Source: Dietzia sp. NCCP-2495
Lineage (GTDB): Bacteria > Actinomycetota > Actinomycetes > Mycobacteriales > Mycobacteriaceae
Reading direction: 5' to 3'
DNA length: 64,000 nucleotides
Assembly: GCF_026011735.1 (NCBI RefSeq)
Contig: NZ_BRVN01000004.1
Span: 62,001-126,000 of the forward strand
In this document: in pieces, positions 16,941 through 26,792 of the stretch
How positions within the stretch are numbered: position 1 is the stretch's first letter
Layout of the letters: each line of letters opens with the position of its first letter
Notes under the pieces: model-generated
Seen by the model: only the letters and a program-made list of their open reading frames with translations
Databases searched by the model: none
Told to the model about the DNA's origin: nothing
Position numbers and translations under genes: made by a program

Positions 16941-19900
16941 GTGGCTTACCAACCAGCGCATATGTCCCCCGTACCCCCTATAGAGCACCGTACGATCAAC
17001 ATCGTGAACACCCACCGCGGGCCGTACGAGAACCCTCTTCCGCCGTCAGGACCCTCTCAGGTTCAGACACGGGAAGAGCTCGGAGCGGCGTTGACTCTCC
17101 TCCGGATCAGGGCCGGACTGTCCGTCAGGGACGTCGTGCGGTCCGTGCCGTCGCTCTCTCTCGGCACCGCCTCCGGGTGGTTCTCCGGGCAACACGTCCC
17201 CACCCGGGCGAGCGAGTCCACGCTGATCGAGATGCTCGGACTGTTGGGCGCGGACTCCGATCTCCCCGAGTGGCGCGCAGCAGTCGAGCGCGTCCGGTCC
17301 CGGCCCGGGCCCAGGCGCAGGTCCCGGAGAGTCGGCACCGCCGGCTCCGCCGCCGATCCGGCAGACGTCCCCGGGCCGGGATCGACGCACACCACAGGCA
17401 TCGGGTCCGCGACGACCGACAACGGAGAAACCACGTCCGCGACGCCCTCCGGCACCGCCGCCCCAGGCGTGAACGCGCGCGCCGCCTCCGACCCAGGGGT
17501 GAACGCAGGCACCGCCGCCGGCCAAGGCGCGAACGCGGGCACCGCCCCTGACACCGGCACCGACCCCGGCTCGGGCAGCACCGCGCCCGCGGCACCGCCA
17601 CCCGACGATTCGGCGTGCCCCTACGTCGGGCTCCGTCCGTACCACCTCTCCGACGCCGCCCTGTTCCACGGCCGGTCGGCCGAGATCACGCAGGTCCTCG
17701 ACCGTGTCGCCGCGCGGCGCACCCGGCCGCTCATCGTGGTGGGAGCGTCCGGCTCCGGCAAGTCCTCGCTGCTCGCCGCCGGTGTGGCACCCCGCTGGAC
17801 GGAACAGGGAGCCGTCGTGACGATCGTGCGTCCGGACGGACTCGTCGGGTCGCACGCGACGTCCCCCGGCCCTCTGGTCGTGGACCAGCTCGAGGAGATC
17901 TGGTCAGGCGAGGTCGCCGTCGACCAACGACGCCGGCTCCTGGCAATGCTCGGCCGTCGCGCCGGGGCCGGGCTTCCCACCGTGCTGGTCCTGCGGGCGG
18001 ACTTCTTTCAGTCGGCGCTCACCGAGCCGGTGCTGCGTGACGCCCTCGACGACCCCGTGGTGGTGGGTCCGCCCAGCCGGTCCAGGCTGGCGGAGATCAT
18101 CGTCGAGCCCGCACGGTCACTGGGTTTCACCGTCGAACCGTCCCTGGTCACCCTCCTGCTTGACACGGTCGCCCCCGCCGACGTCGGTTCCGAGAACGGC
18201 TCCGACGACCGCTCCCTGCTCCCCCTGCTGTCGTACGTACTGCTGATGTGCTGGGAGCGCAGCCGCCGACGGCGGATCACGGTGGCCGACTACTACGACT
18301 CGGGCGGAGTCGAGGGCGCGGTCCGGGACGCCGCCGAAGCCGTGTACCAGGGCCTCGATCCGGCGGGACGCGCATCCTGCCGCGCCCTGTTCCTCCGACT
18401 GGTCGACGTGAGCGCGGGCCGGGCCGTCCGCCGCCGCGCCCCGGCGGGGGAACTGACCGACGAGCTCGTCGTCGTCGCCACCTCGTTCGCCCGCGTCGGC
18501 CTCCTCACCCTCGACGACGACGCGGTGACACCCACCCACGAGATCCTCTTCTCCTCCTGGCCGCGCCTCGTCGACTGGATCACCGCGGACCGCGAAGCCC
18601 TGCGCGTGTGGGCGCGCGTGCGCTCCGACGCCGCCGACTGGGAGGCCTCCGGGCGCGGCGAGGCCGCCCTGCCCACCGCGTCGGCCACCGCCGACTACCT
18701 GAAGTGGAGGGACGACGACGACAACGGCCCGGGCACCCACCTCGCGGAATCCGAGCGCCAGTTCCTCTCGGCGGCCGAAGCACACCACGAGTCCGTCGCC
18801 CGCACCGACCGGAGGCGCATCCACGCGCTGACCGCACTCGCCGCCTCCCTGGCCGTGGTGACCGTCCTCGCCCTGGTCGCGAGCGGTCTCGCCCTCTCCG
18901 CCACGTCGGAGGCACGCCAGACCCGCGACGTCGCGCTGTCCCGCTCCGGAGCCGTGTCCTCCACCAGCGCCATGAACCGCGACCCCGCACTCGGCCGCGC
19001 GCTCGCGTTGGCCGCCTACCGCATCGCGCCCACCACCGAGGCGCGGTCGGCCCTGCTCAACACCAGCCGCGCCGACGTGCCCCTGCGCTATGAGGCGGCG
19101 CCCGGCACCGGCCGCATCGAAGAGATCACCGGCACCGGCTGGTTCGCCAGCGTCAGCACGGACGGCGTCCTGCGACTGTTCGAGGGCGGCGCCGACGACG
19201 CGGGCGCAGCCCTGACGCTCGGCACCGGCGACAGGACCGAGATGTACTCCGTCGACCTCTCGCCGGACGGGAGCGCCCTCGCCATCGCCGCCCAGAGCGG
19301 GGTGCACCTGGTCGACGTGCGGGATCCGGCCGCGCCCGAGCACCTGTCGACCCTCGAGCCGGAGAACGGCTCGTTCCACTCCGTCGCCTTCTCTCCCGAC
19401 GGCTCCACCCTCGCCGCCGGGGCCGGGGACGGCACGGTGCTGCGCTGGCCGTTGACACTGCGGCGGGGACTGCCGACCGTCACCGTCCGGCACCCGGTCG
19501 TCGCGGTGCCCGATCCAGGGGACGAGCAGGCCAAACAGGTCGAGGCGCTCGCCTGGCTCCCCGACTCCTCGACGCTGCTGGTCGCCAACCGCACCTCGCA
19601 CGTCAAGACTCTGCTCGACGCCGGGGCGGACGGTACCGCCCGACGGGGACCGGAACTCGACACGGGCCCTGCCGCCATCCCGCTCTCCCTGACCGTGTCC
19701 GAGGACGGCCGCCGGATCGCCGCCGGCACGACCGGCCGGGCGGTCCACCGCTGGGCGCTCGACGGGCGCGACATCGCGGCCGCACGCCCCCTGCCCGAGC
19801 TCGCCGGGTGGAACGCCTACGTGGGCGACGTCCACTACGACGCCACCGGCCGCCTCGCCGCCGCGGGCTCCGACGAACGGCTGCGCGTCTACGACCCGGC

Positions 19901-21059
19901 CGGCACGCTCCTGGTCGAACTGTCCGCCTCGCAGGTCGCCACCGGCATCCACCTGACCAGCGACGACCACCTCGTGTCCTTTTCCGTCGACGGCCTGATC
20001 CGGAACTGGAGGCTCGACCGCCTGGGCGCCGCATCGGAGTCCAACTCGATCTTCCAGACCGCCTCGTCCGCGGACCGGACGACCGGGGTCCTCGGCGTGA
20101 CCGCGGCGGAACTGCACCACACCGTCGTCGACACCACCGGACCCGTGCCGCGCGAGACCGGACGTGTGATCCCCGACGACGACACCAGGTTCTCCGGCTC
20201 GGTGGCGATGTCCCCCGACGGCCGGACGGTCTACGCCGGGCTCACGGACGGGGGCATCCAGGTGTTCACCGCGCCGTTCGGGCAGGCCGACCGGTCTGTC
20301 GGGACACTGCCCGTCGTCTCGGGAGTGGTGGTGGCCAGTCCGCTCTCCCCCGACGGCGGGACCCTCGCGGTCTGCAGCGACACCGACCCCACCCTCGCGT
20401 TGGTCGACGTGACCGACCCCGCCCGGCCCGAGATCCGGGCCAGCGTGGCGCTGCCCGACGCGTGCGTGACCGCCGAGTTCTCCGCCGACTCACGGCAGCT
20501 CGTCGTGCCGACGCTCGGACCCGAGACCCTCATCGTCGACACCAGCGATCCCGACCGGCCGACAGTGGCGCACCGGCTCACCACCGGGATCGGCGCGTCG
20601 CCGTCCGCCGGCTACGCACACGACGCATCGCTGTTGGCCACCTCGGGTGGAGACCAGACGATCCGGCTCTGGGATGTGAACGATCCCGTTGCGCCGACCG
20701 AGCTGGCGTCGTTCCCCGCGCCGGGAGGGGAGATCTACTGGACGGCCTTCTCCGCCGACGACCAGCTGCTGCTCATCACCTCGAGCACCGGGCAGGTGAC
20801 GGTCGTCGACGTGTCCGACCCGGGAGAGCCCGTCCCCTGGGCCGTGCTCGGCGCGACCACCGACCCACTGCTCTACCAGGGGCGCAGCGCCTCGCCGGAC
20901 GGTGGTCTGCTGGCGGTCGGCGTGGAGGGCGCGATAGTGATGTGGCAGCTCGACCCGGAAATCGTGATGGACGAGGCCTGCACGGGCGGCGTCCAGCTCA
21001 CCGACGAGGAATGGGGTCAGCACTTCCCCGACACCGAGCCGTTCGCGCTCTGCGACTGA
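16941..21059 (+). CDS. HTH / nSTAND1-type ATPase / transmembrane / WD40 repeat protein
   Basis: 1372 residues from the first possible start (GTG 16941; ATG 16962 or GTG 17004 are alternatives, none with a good ribosome-binding site). Modules: an XRE-like HTH at about 50-105 (LTLLRIRAGLSVRDVV ... GWFSGQHVPT); a Pro/Ala/Gly-rich linker with GVNA/GANA repeats; an nSTAND1 NTPase opening with PYVGLRPYHLSDAALFHGR, Walker A GASGSGKSS near 267 and Walker B LVVDQLEEIW; one membrane helix near 628-650; and a WD40 beta-propeller region (about 720-1365) with many FSPDG-type blades and a final LWDVND blade. Such proteins are large ligand-sensing switches. Here the HTH half faces the cytoplasm and the WD40 half would lie outside. 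The specific signal is unknown. Divergent from a LuxR-type HTH gene. Confidence 0.85.
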   Translation: MAYQPAHMSPVPPIEHRTINIVNTHRGPYENPLPPSGPSQVQTREELGAALTLLRIRAGLSVRDVVRSVPSLSLGTASGWFSGQHVPTRASESTLIEMLGLLGADSDLPEWRAAVERVRSRPGPRRRSRRVGTAGSAADPADVPGPGSTHTTGIGSATTDNGETTSATPSGTAAPGVNARAASDPGVNAGTAAGQGANAGTAPDTGTDPGSGSTAPAAPPPDDSACPYVGLRPYHLSDAALFHGRSAEITQVLDRVAARRTRPLIVVGASGSGKSSLLAAGVAPRWTEQGAVVTIVRPDGLVGSHATSPGPLVVDQLEEIWSGEVAVDQRRRLLAMLGRRAGAGLPTVLVLRADFFQSALTEPVLRDALDDPVVVGPPSRSRLAEIIVEPARSLGFTVEPSLVTLLLDTVAPADVGSENGSDDRSLLPLLSYVLLMCWERSRRRRITVADYYDSGGVEGAVRDAAEAVYQGLDPAGRASCRALFLRLVDVSAGRAVRRRAPAGELTDELVVVATSFARVGLLTLDDDAVTPTHEILFSSWPRLVDWITADREALRVWARVRSDAADWEASGRGEAALPTASATADYLKWRDDDDNGPGTHLAESERQFLSAAEAHHESVARTDRRRIHALTALAASLAVVTVLALVASGLALSATSEARQTRDVALSRSGAVSSTSAMNRDPALGRALALAAYRIAPTTEARSALLNTSRADVPLRYEAAPGTGRIEEITGTGWFASVSTDGVLRLFEGGADDAGAALTLGTGDRTEMYSVDLSPDGSALAIAAQSGVHLVDVRDPAAPEHLSTLEPENGSFHSVAFSPDGSTLAAGAGDGTVLRWPLTLRRGLPTVTVRHPVVAVPDPGDEQAKQVEALAWLPDSSTLLVANRTSHVKTLLDAGADGTARRGPELDTGPAAIPLSLTVSEDGRRIAAGTTGRAVHRWALDGRDIAAARPLPELAGWNAYVGDVHYDATGRLAAAGSDERLRVYDPAGTLLVELSASQVATGIHLTSDDHLVSFSVDGLIRNWRLDRLGAASESNSIFQTASSADRTTGVLGVTAAELHHTVVDTTGPVPRETGRVIPDDDTRFSGSVAMSPDGRTVYAGLTDGGIQVFTAPFGQADRSVGTLPVVSGVVVASPLSPDGGTLAVCSDTDPTLALVDVTDPARPEIRASVALPDACVTAEFSADSRQLVVPTLGPETLIVDTSDPDRPTVAHRLTTGIGASPSAGYAHDASLLATSGGDQTIRLWDVNDPVAPTELASFPAPGGEIYWTAFSADDQLLLITSSTGQVTVVDVSDPGEPVPWAVLGATTDPLLYQGRSASPDGGLLAVGVEGAIVMWQLDPEIVMDEACTGGVQLTDEEWGQHFPDTEPFALCD

Positions 21060-21070
21060 CGCAGGGCGGA

Positions 21071-21262
21071 TCAGCCGTGCTTGAGGCCGATCGTCAGTGC
21101 CAGCACCACCGGGAGCACGGTGAGGAAGAAGAACGCCGCCACGACCCAGCCGATCCACACCTGCTGTCGCCAGCCCGCCCGGAAGCCGGCGGCACCGGTC
21201 ACCATGCAGACGAATCCGGTGAGAATGCACAGGAACATCCAGATCATGGCGCTGGTGCTCAT
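21071..21262 (-). CDS. Small two-helix membrane protein
   Basis: 63 residues, nearly all hydrophobic: two membrane helices at about 5-27 and 36-58, joined by a short basic loop (GFRAGWRQQ). Its ATG overlaps the stop of the GT87 gene (ATGA), so it is coupled to that gene and is probably an accessory of it or of the cell-envelope operon. It converges with the STAND gene, whose stop is 11 bases away. Function unknown. Confidence 0.65.
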   Translation of the reverse strand: MSTSAMIWMFLCILTGFVCMVTGAAGFRAGWRQQVWIGWVVAAFFFLTVLPVVLALTIGLKHG

Positions 21263-22944
21263 CGGGAGGGGTTCTCCTTCTCGGTGGGATGGTCTCCGCC
21301 GGTCGTGACCTCGGAGGCCACCGGCTCGTACGGGATGGACTCGACGGTTGAGGGGTGCGCGGCCGGCTGATCGTCGACCGTCGCGGACCGTGCGGGTCGC
21401 CCGCCGATGACCGCCCCAGGGGCAGCAGCGAGGCCTAGAGCGCGATCTGTAGCAGGCTCGGCCAACACCCCCGCCAGGGGATCGGTGCCGCCGGGATCAC
21501 CGCGATGACTCCGGCGTACCAGGTCGCGGCCCGGCTGGTAGATCTCCACGATCACCACCACACACACCGCCACGACCAACGCGTCCCGGACCAGCACGAG
21601 GGAGTGGAACAGCTCGGGATCGATCCCCTTGTTCGCGACCCCGTGGAAGTACGACATGTGCGCGACCCACAGCAGCGCATCGAACGCCATCCACGGCAGC
21701 AGGACCTTCACCCGGGGCACGGCCAACACCGCCAGCGGCACCAGCCACAACGAGTACTGCGGACTCCACACCTTGTTGGTCAGCAGGAACACCGCCACGA
21801 TGAGGAACGCCAGCTGCGCGATCCGCGGAGTCGTGGACGCGGTCAGCCCGATCACCAGCACCGCCACGCACCCCACCGCGAACAGCACCAGCGACACCAT
21901 GTTGAGCGTGGCGGGAGCCTCCCCCGCGGCCCGGCCCGCGTCGAACCCGGCCCACCCGGTGAGCGTCTGGATCGCGACGTAGATGCTCTCGGGATTGGCC
22001 GGCCGATCCGAGTTGAGACGGAAGAACTCGCGCCAGCCCTGCGGGAACGGGATCAGGATCGGCAGATTGACCGCCGACCACGCCACCACGGCGGCGCCCG
22101 CGGACAGAGTGAGCTCACGGAATCGTCGTCGTCGTATCGCCACGACCAACCACGCTCCGAACAGGAACAGCGGATACAACTTCACGGCCACACCCAGGCC
22201 CAGCACCACCCCGGCCCACACTGGCCGGCGACGCGCCCACAACAGCAACGCGACCGAGGCGAACGCCACCGCCAGAAGGTCGTAGTTCGTGAACGCCTGG
22301 AACACCACCAACGGGCTCGCCGCCATGAGAACGGTGTCCCAGGGCCGACGCCCCGCGGACCGGTAGGTGGCCCAGACCGCGATCATCCAGAAGAACGCGA
22401 GCACCACCACACCCAGGACGAAGTATTTGACCACCTCGATCGGGCCGCCCGGGAAGATCGCGTGCCACGCCTGCGCGCCCTGCGCCATCACGTACTGGAA
22501 CAGCCCCGAGAGCACCGGGTACTCCATGAACCGGACGTCGCCTGAGTCGGTGGTCCACGAGTACTTGTACGGGAACGCGCCCTGCCCCAGGCCCTCGATC
22601 GAGTACAGCGGCAGCGGATCGGCGTAACACGCCTTGTAGTACTGGCGACCGTCCCACATCAGGCCCGGCTGCGAACCGTCGGTCGGGTGCGAGGTCTCCA
22701 GGCAGGCGGCCTTGGAGAAGAAACCGAACGCCAGGAAGACCACGGTCAGCAGCATGATCACGCGCAGCGGCGTCCAGAACCGCTGGCGGCCGACCACCGC
22801 GTGCTCACCGACCGGGCCGCCCCACGCGTCGAGGACGGAACGCGCCGGGCCGTCGCCGGGACGCTCGCGCTCCTCCGGCGTCAGGGAGCGGAGGTCCTCG
22901 TCGAGCGGAAGCGGGGAGACGCGTCCGTTGCTCAGCACGGCCAC
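21259..22944 (-). CDS. GT87-family polyprenyl-phosphate glycosyltransferase, Rv0051-like
   Basis: 561 residues with about ten membrane helices starting near residue 60. An extracytoplasmic loop holds MWDGRQYYKACYADP and FMEYPVLSG, features of C-type glycosyltransferases that use polyprenyl-phosphate mannose. Residues such as FQAFTNYDLLAVAF and VKLYPLFLFGAW are typical of family 87. In mycobacteria the same position next to ponA1 is held by Rv0051. It likely adds mannose to envelope lipoglycans or glycans. The N-terminal 50 and C-terminal 70 residues are cytoplasmic and charged. Start is GTG at 22944. It sits 92 bases downstream of ponA on the same strand. Confidence 0.8.
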   Translation of the reverse strand: MAVLSNGRVSPLPLDEDLRSLTPEERERPGDGPARSVLDAWGGPVGEHAVVGRQRFWTPLRVIMLLTVVFLAFGFFSKAACLETSHPTDGSQPGLMWDGRQYYKACYADPLPLYSIEGLGQGAFPYKYSWTTDSGDVRFMEYPVLSGLFQYVMAQGAQAWHAIFPGGPIEVVKYFVLGVVVLAFFWMIAVWATYRSAGRRPWDTVLMAASPLVVFQAFTNYDLLAVAFASVALLLWARRRPVWAGVVLGLGVAVKLYPLFLFGAWLVVAIRRRRFRELTLSAGAAVVAWSAVNLPILIPFPQGWREFFRLNSDRPANPESIYVAIQTLTGWAGFDAGRAAGEAPATLNMVSLVLFAVGCVAVLVIGLTASTTPRIAQLAFLIVAVFLLTNKVWSPQYSLWLVPLAVLAVPRVKVLLPWMAFDALLWVAHMSYFHGVANKGIDPELFHSLVLVRDALVVAVCVVVIVEIYQPGRDLVRRSHRGDPGGTDPLAGVLAEPATDRALGLAAAPGAVIGGRPARSATVDDQPAAHPSTVESIPYEPVASEVTTGGDHPTEKENPSR

Positions 22945-23036
22945 ACTCTAGTCGACGCCCCGCCGGCCCCGTCCGGGTCGAGTCGTCAGGGACGAGCCGG
23001 CGAGGTCGAACGGACCACGTCGAGACGTCAGGGCGG

Positions 23037-25289
23037 TCACGCCCCCGGCGTACCGCCACCGGCCCCCGGGTCGCCGCCGCCGGGCGGGGCGGCCGGGGCA
23101 GGTGCGGGCTCGGGCGCGGGCGCCGGTCCACCGGCGCCGGGGATCACGATCTCGGGCAGGCCCGGCACCTGGATCGTCAGCGGCGGTGCCTGAGGTGCGG
23201 GAGCCGGAGCCGGCGCCGGCTCCGGGGCCGACTCGACGGGAGCTTCGGGCTCAGATGAGGTGTTCGGTGAGTACGAGTCATAGGTGGAATCACTGCTCGA
23301 ACCGGAGGACTCCCACGACGGTGCCCCCGCCTGGCCACCGATCGCGCCGGGCGTGGGGAACTGCTCCCAATCGGTGCCCGAGAGCGCTCCGTCCATGACG
23401 GACTTCCAGATGTCCGCGGGCAGCCCCGCGCCGTACATCGTCCCGCCGTAGGCGTTGTACAGCGGCTGATTGTCGTCCGTACCGACCCACACCGCCGTCG
23501 CGATGGACGGGGTGAAGCCGACGAACCACGCGTCCTTGTTGTTGCCCGTGTCGCCGAGCTGCGTGGTCCCGGACTTGGCCGCGGACGGACGTCCCCCGGC
23601 CAGACTGTGACCGTTGGAGTACGCGGCGATCGGTTGCATCGCGGAGGCGAGGTTGTTGGCCACGTCCTCGTCGATGACCTGCTCGCCCTCCGGCGCGGAG
23701 TTGTCCAGCAGCACCTCTCCGTCCGCGGTCTCGACCTTCTGGATGAAGTGGGCCTGGTGCAGGACGCCCTCGTCGGCGAAGGTCGCGAGAGCGCTGGCCA
23801 TGTCGCGGACCCGGACCGGGTACTGACCGAGGATGATGCCGTCGTACGGGTCCTCGCCCTGCTCGGTCAACGTCTCCCACGGCAGGCCGGGGATCTTCTT
23901 GGCGATGCCGGCACGATGCGCGATCTCCTTCGTGTCGTTCGCCCCGTTGTCGAGCATCCGCTGGAGCCGAATGAACGACGTGTTGAGCGACATCTTGAGC
24001 GCCAGCGACACCGAACAGGAGCCACAGGACTGGCCTCCGACGTTGGTGACCGAGACGTTGCCGGTCTGCACGGGCGCCGACGACACCGTCGTGCCCAGGC
24101 CGATTCCCTGCTCGAGAGCGGCGGCCACGCCGAAGATCTTGAAGGTCGAGCCGGTCTGGAGCGGGGCGTTGGCGTAATCCCAGCCCTCGGCCTCCTCGCC
24201 GCCGTAGTACCCCACGACGCCACCGGTGTTCGGGTCCACCGAGACCACCGCGGTACGGGTGGACTCGTTCTCGCCCTGCATGTTGTTACGGACACCGTTG
24301 AGCACCGAAGCCTGGGTGTCCGGATCGATGGTGGTGGTGATCTTCAGCCCGCGGGTGTTGAGCATCTGCTCGTCGATGCCGGAGTTCGACAGCTCGGCCA
24401 GCACCTGACGGCGGATGGCGCCGTTGGTGGGGTCGCCGACGTTCTGCTCGACGACCTGCGGGTCCTGGACCACTTCCGGGAACACCGCGCCGCCGCGCAG
24501 GCCCGGGTCGACCGCACCCATCTGGACCATGCCGTCCATGACGTAGTTCCAGCGGTTCTCGGCGGCCTCGCGGTTGGCGAGCGGGTCCAGAGCGGACGGC
24601 GACTGGATGACGCCGGCCAGCAGTGCCCCCTCCTCGACAGTGAGGGACTCGACCGGCTTGTTGAAGTACGCCGTCGAGGCGGCCGCGATGCCGTACGCGC
24701 CACGGCCGAAGTAGATGGTGTTGAGGTAGGCCGCGAGGATCTGGTCCTTGGACCACTCGTTGGTCATCTTGGCCGCGATGATGATCTCTTTGGCCTTGCG
24801 CTCGTAGCTGACCTCGTCGCCGACCAGGGTGTTCTTGACGTACTGCTGCGTGATCGTGGAACCGCCACCTGCGGTGGCCTCGCCGGTGATCTGCCCGATC
24901 GCCGCTCGCCCGATGCCCGTGGGGTCATAGCCCTCGTTGGTGTAGAAGCTGCGGTCCTCGGCAGCGATCACCGCGTCGCGGACGTGTACCGGGATCGCGT
25001 CGATATCCACCAGGGTGCGGTTGCCCTCGGGCGGGACGATCCGCCCGATGAGGGTGGAGCCGTCGCTCTGGTAGATCTCGGAGATCTGGTTGGAGAAGAC
25101 GCTCCCGGGCGTCGGGACCTCGACTCGGTTGTAGGCCACCGCGACGATCACCGCGGGGATCACCAGGACGACCACCGCGAGAATGATCAGCGTCGACCAG
25201 ATCGGGTGACGACGGAACCAGCCGCGCTCCGAGGAATCGTCATGATCCCCGTCGGCGCGACGGCGTGCCTGGTCACTTCGCGACATCAT
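23037..25289 (-). CDS. ponA: Bifunctional penicillin-binding protein (class A PBP), PonA1-like
   Basis: About 750 residues. A short cytoplasmic tail and one membrane anchor (about 32-55) are followed by a GT51 glycosyltransferase (EDRSFYTNEGYD near 110, GGSTITQQ, YLNTIYFGRGAYG) and a transpeptidase with STFK (catalytic Ser near 380), SLN and KSGTT near 571. The C-terminus is a long Pro/Ala/Glu-rich tail of the kind found on mycobacterial PonA1. It polymerises and crosslinks peptidoglycan. Two adjacent ATGs (25289 and 25286) follow a GGAGG; the second has the better spacing. Belongs to the same conserved block as DUF5318 and GT87. Confidence 0.95.
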   Translation of the reverse strand: MMSRSDQARRRADGDHDDSSERGWFRRHPIWSTLIILAVVVLVIPAVIVAVAYNRVEVPTPGSVFSNQISEIYQSDGSTLIGRIVPPEGNRTLVDIDAIPVHVRDAVIAAEDRSFYTNEGYDPTGIGRAAIGQITGEATAGGGSTITQQYVKNTLVGDEVSYERKAKEIIIAAKMTNEWSKDQILAAYLNTIYFGRGAYGIAAASTAYFNKPVESLTVEEGALLAGVIQSPSALDPLANREAAENRWNYVMDGMVQMGAVDPGLRGGAVFPEVVQDPQVVEQNVGDPTNGAIRRQVLAELSNSGIDEQMLNTRGLKITTTIDPDTQASVLNGVRNNMQGENESTRTAVVSVDPNTGGVVGYYGGEEAEGWDYANAPLQTGSTFKIFGVAAALEQGIGLGTTVSSAPVQTGNVSVTNVGGQSCGSCSVSLALKMSLNTSFIRLQRMLDNGANDTKEIAHRAGIAKKIPGLPWETLTEQGEDPYDGIILGQYPVRVRDMASALATFADEGVLHQAHFIQKVETADGEVLLDNSAPEGEQVIDEDVANNLASAMQPIAAYSNGHSLAGGRPSAAKSGTTQLGDTGNNKDAWFVGFTPSIATAVWVGTDDNQPLYNAYGGTMYGAGLPADIWKSVMDGALSGTDWEQFPTPGAIGGQAGAPSWESSGSSSDSTYDSYSPNTSSEPEAPVESAPEPAPAPAPAPQAPPLTIQVPGLPEIVIPGAGGPAPAPEPAPAPAAPPGGGDPGAGGGTPGA

Positions 25290-25518
25290 CCAACCTCCTG
25301 CGAGCGGATCCGACCGGTCCGGGCGACCCCCGGTGACGATGCTCTGGCAACTATTGTGTACGAAAACGGGCCTCATCCAGAACCGGCGCGCGTCGTCTCC
25401 CGGTGTTCGGGCGGGCCCGACGCCCACCGCCGACGGTCATCAGCGCAGTTCGCGGGGCATCCAGCGCGGCCAGCGGGCCGCGCGATGTGAATTACCGTGC
25501 AGACGCCGGCGACGCGCG

Positions 25519-26001
25519 CTAACGGCGCATCTGTCGGACCACTCTGCGGACCCGCCTGCCCTCACCCTCGGGAAGGCCGAGTTCATAGGACAGCACGAGG
25601 TGGTTCCACGAACAGCTCCGGCACACCTCCACCACGTGGACGGTGAACGCGTCATGGGTCAGTGCCAGGTGCTCGATCTCGTCGGCACCGCGGGCGGACC
25701 CCGAGGCCGATCCGAGATCGTCCCCGAACACCCAGGACACCTCGGTGAGGTTCTCCTTGCGGCACACGGGGCACACTGTCTCCGTCGCGACACCGTGGAA
25801 ACCGGCGGCCCGCATGAGATAGACGTCGGCATCGCAGACCTCGCGGAGCGACAGACCGCCCTCGCGGAGCTCGGACAGGACGCCGCGCCGACGCAGCGCG
25901 AAGTCCACCACCCGTCGTCGCGTCAGCGCCGCACGGCCGGTGGCGTCCTCCGCCCGGGGCGGAGGACCGGGGCGCGGGTCGCGCATGTCGGCCTGGTCCA
26001 C
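25519..26001 (-). CDS. DUF5318 family protein (Rv0049-like)
   Basis: 160 residues. A metal-binding-looking pair of cysteine knuckles is visible: CPVCRKEN near 97-104 and VCRSCSWNHLV near 131-141, with THDAFTVHVVEVC between them. This matches the actinobacterial DUF5318 family, whose mycobacterial member Rv0049 lies beside ponA1 in the same order. Likely a small zinc-ribbon protein of unknown role. Start is GTG at 26001, with ATG at 25986 as alternative. It is upstream of ponA, with 229 bases between them. Confidence 0.8.
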   Translation of the reverse strand: MDQADMRDPRPGPPPRAEDATGRAALTRRRVVDFALRRRGVLSELREGGLSLREVCDADVYLMRAAGFHGVATETVCPVCRKENLTEVSWVFGDDLGSASGSARGADEIEHLALTHDAFTVHVVEVCRSCSWNHLVLSYELGLPEGEGRRVRRVVRQMRR

Positions 26002-26166
26002 ATGGCCAGACTACGACCCCGACGCCGGGCCCGTGCGCGAGCGGGCCCTTCCCGTGGCCCTGTCGGTGACCTGTCCACCGACAACCCCACCGCACTGGCC
26101 ACCGCACTCCTCGCCCGGGCGAGCGGACGAGGTGTCGACACGATGGCACGGCCCTATATATCGAAC

Positions 26167-26188
26167 CGATACATCTGAGGGTGTATCG
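26167..26188. promoter_or_regulatory. Probable PadR operator before padR-ino1
   Basis: CGATACA-N8-TGTATCG, a perfect inverted repeat with 7-base arms, 53 bases before the padR start. PadR-family dimers typically bind ATAC/ATGT half-sites with an 8-10 base spacer. A TATATA at about 26156-26161 just upstream could be the -10 element, so binding would block the promoter. The whole padR-ino1 operon would be autoregulated. Confidence 0.65.
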
Positions 26189-26240
26189 TCGATCTCCGTC
26201 GCACGCTGTACCCGATCCACCCGCGGAAAGGAGGAGATGA

Positions 26241-26792
26241 ATGCTGGAACTGGCCATCCTCGGCCTGCTCGATGAGCGACCGATGCACGGTTACGAACTG
26301 CGTAAGCGGCTGTCCGAGATGCTCGGCACGGTCCGCACCGTCTCCTTCGGGTCGCTGTATCCCACGTTGCGTCGGCTCCAGCAGCAGGGCGACATCGTGG
26401 AGGACGCCTCCGCCGCCACGGCCACACGTCCACCGGCCACGACCCGACGCGGACGCAAGACCTACCGCATCACCACGGGGGGCGAGGCCACTCTGGCCGG
26501 ACTCCTCGACGAACCCGGCGCCGCCTCGTTCACCGACGACGGCTTCGGCGTGCACCTCGCGTTCTTCGATCGCACGCCCGGCCCCGCGCGGGTCCGGCTG
26601 CTCGAGGGACGCCGCCGCGTCCTGGAGGAGCGGCGAGAGGGCCAGCGTGACGCGGCGACACGAACCGGCCCCACCGAACTGCGATACGCCCGGCAACTCA
26701 CCCTGCTCGGGCTGGAGACCAGCGAGCGCGAGCTGCGGTGGATCAACGAGCTCATACAGACAGAGAACCCATCACAAGGAGAACCCCAATGA
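26241..26792 (+). CDS. PadR-family transcriptional regulator (Rv0047c-like)
   Basis: 183 residues. The N-terminal PadR winged helix is clear: [41 protein letters not shown] and [15 protein letters not shown]. The C-terminal half is helical and charged and should mediate dimerisation. A region rich in Thr, Pro and Arg (about 58-73) forms the wing. Its stop overlaps the ATG of ino1 (ATGA), so regulator and inositol synthase are made together. In M. tuberculosis the same pair is Rv0047c-Rv0046c. A good PadR-type palindrome lies upstream. Confidence 0.9.
   Translation: MLELAILGLLDERPMHGYELRKRLSEMLGTVRTVSFGSLYPTLRRLQQQGDIVEDASAATATRPPATTRRGRKTYRITTGGEATLAGLLDEPGAASFTDDGFGVHLAFFDRTPGPARVRLLEGRRRVLEERREGQRDAATRTGPTELRYARQLTLLGLETSERELRWINELIQTENPSQGEPQ

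Noticed and set aside
18117-20120. 667-codon open frame on the minus strand
   Set aside because: A high-GC shadow of the STAND protein gene; Gly/Arg/Val-rich with no domain.
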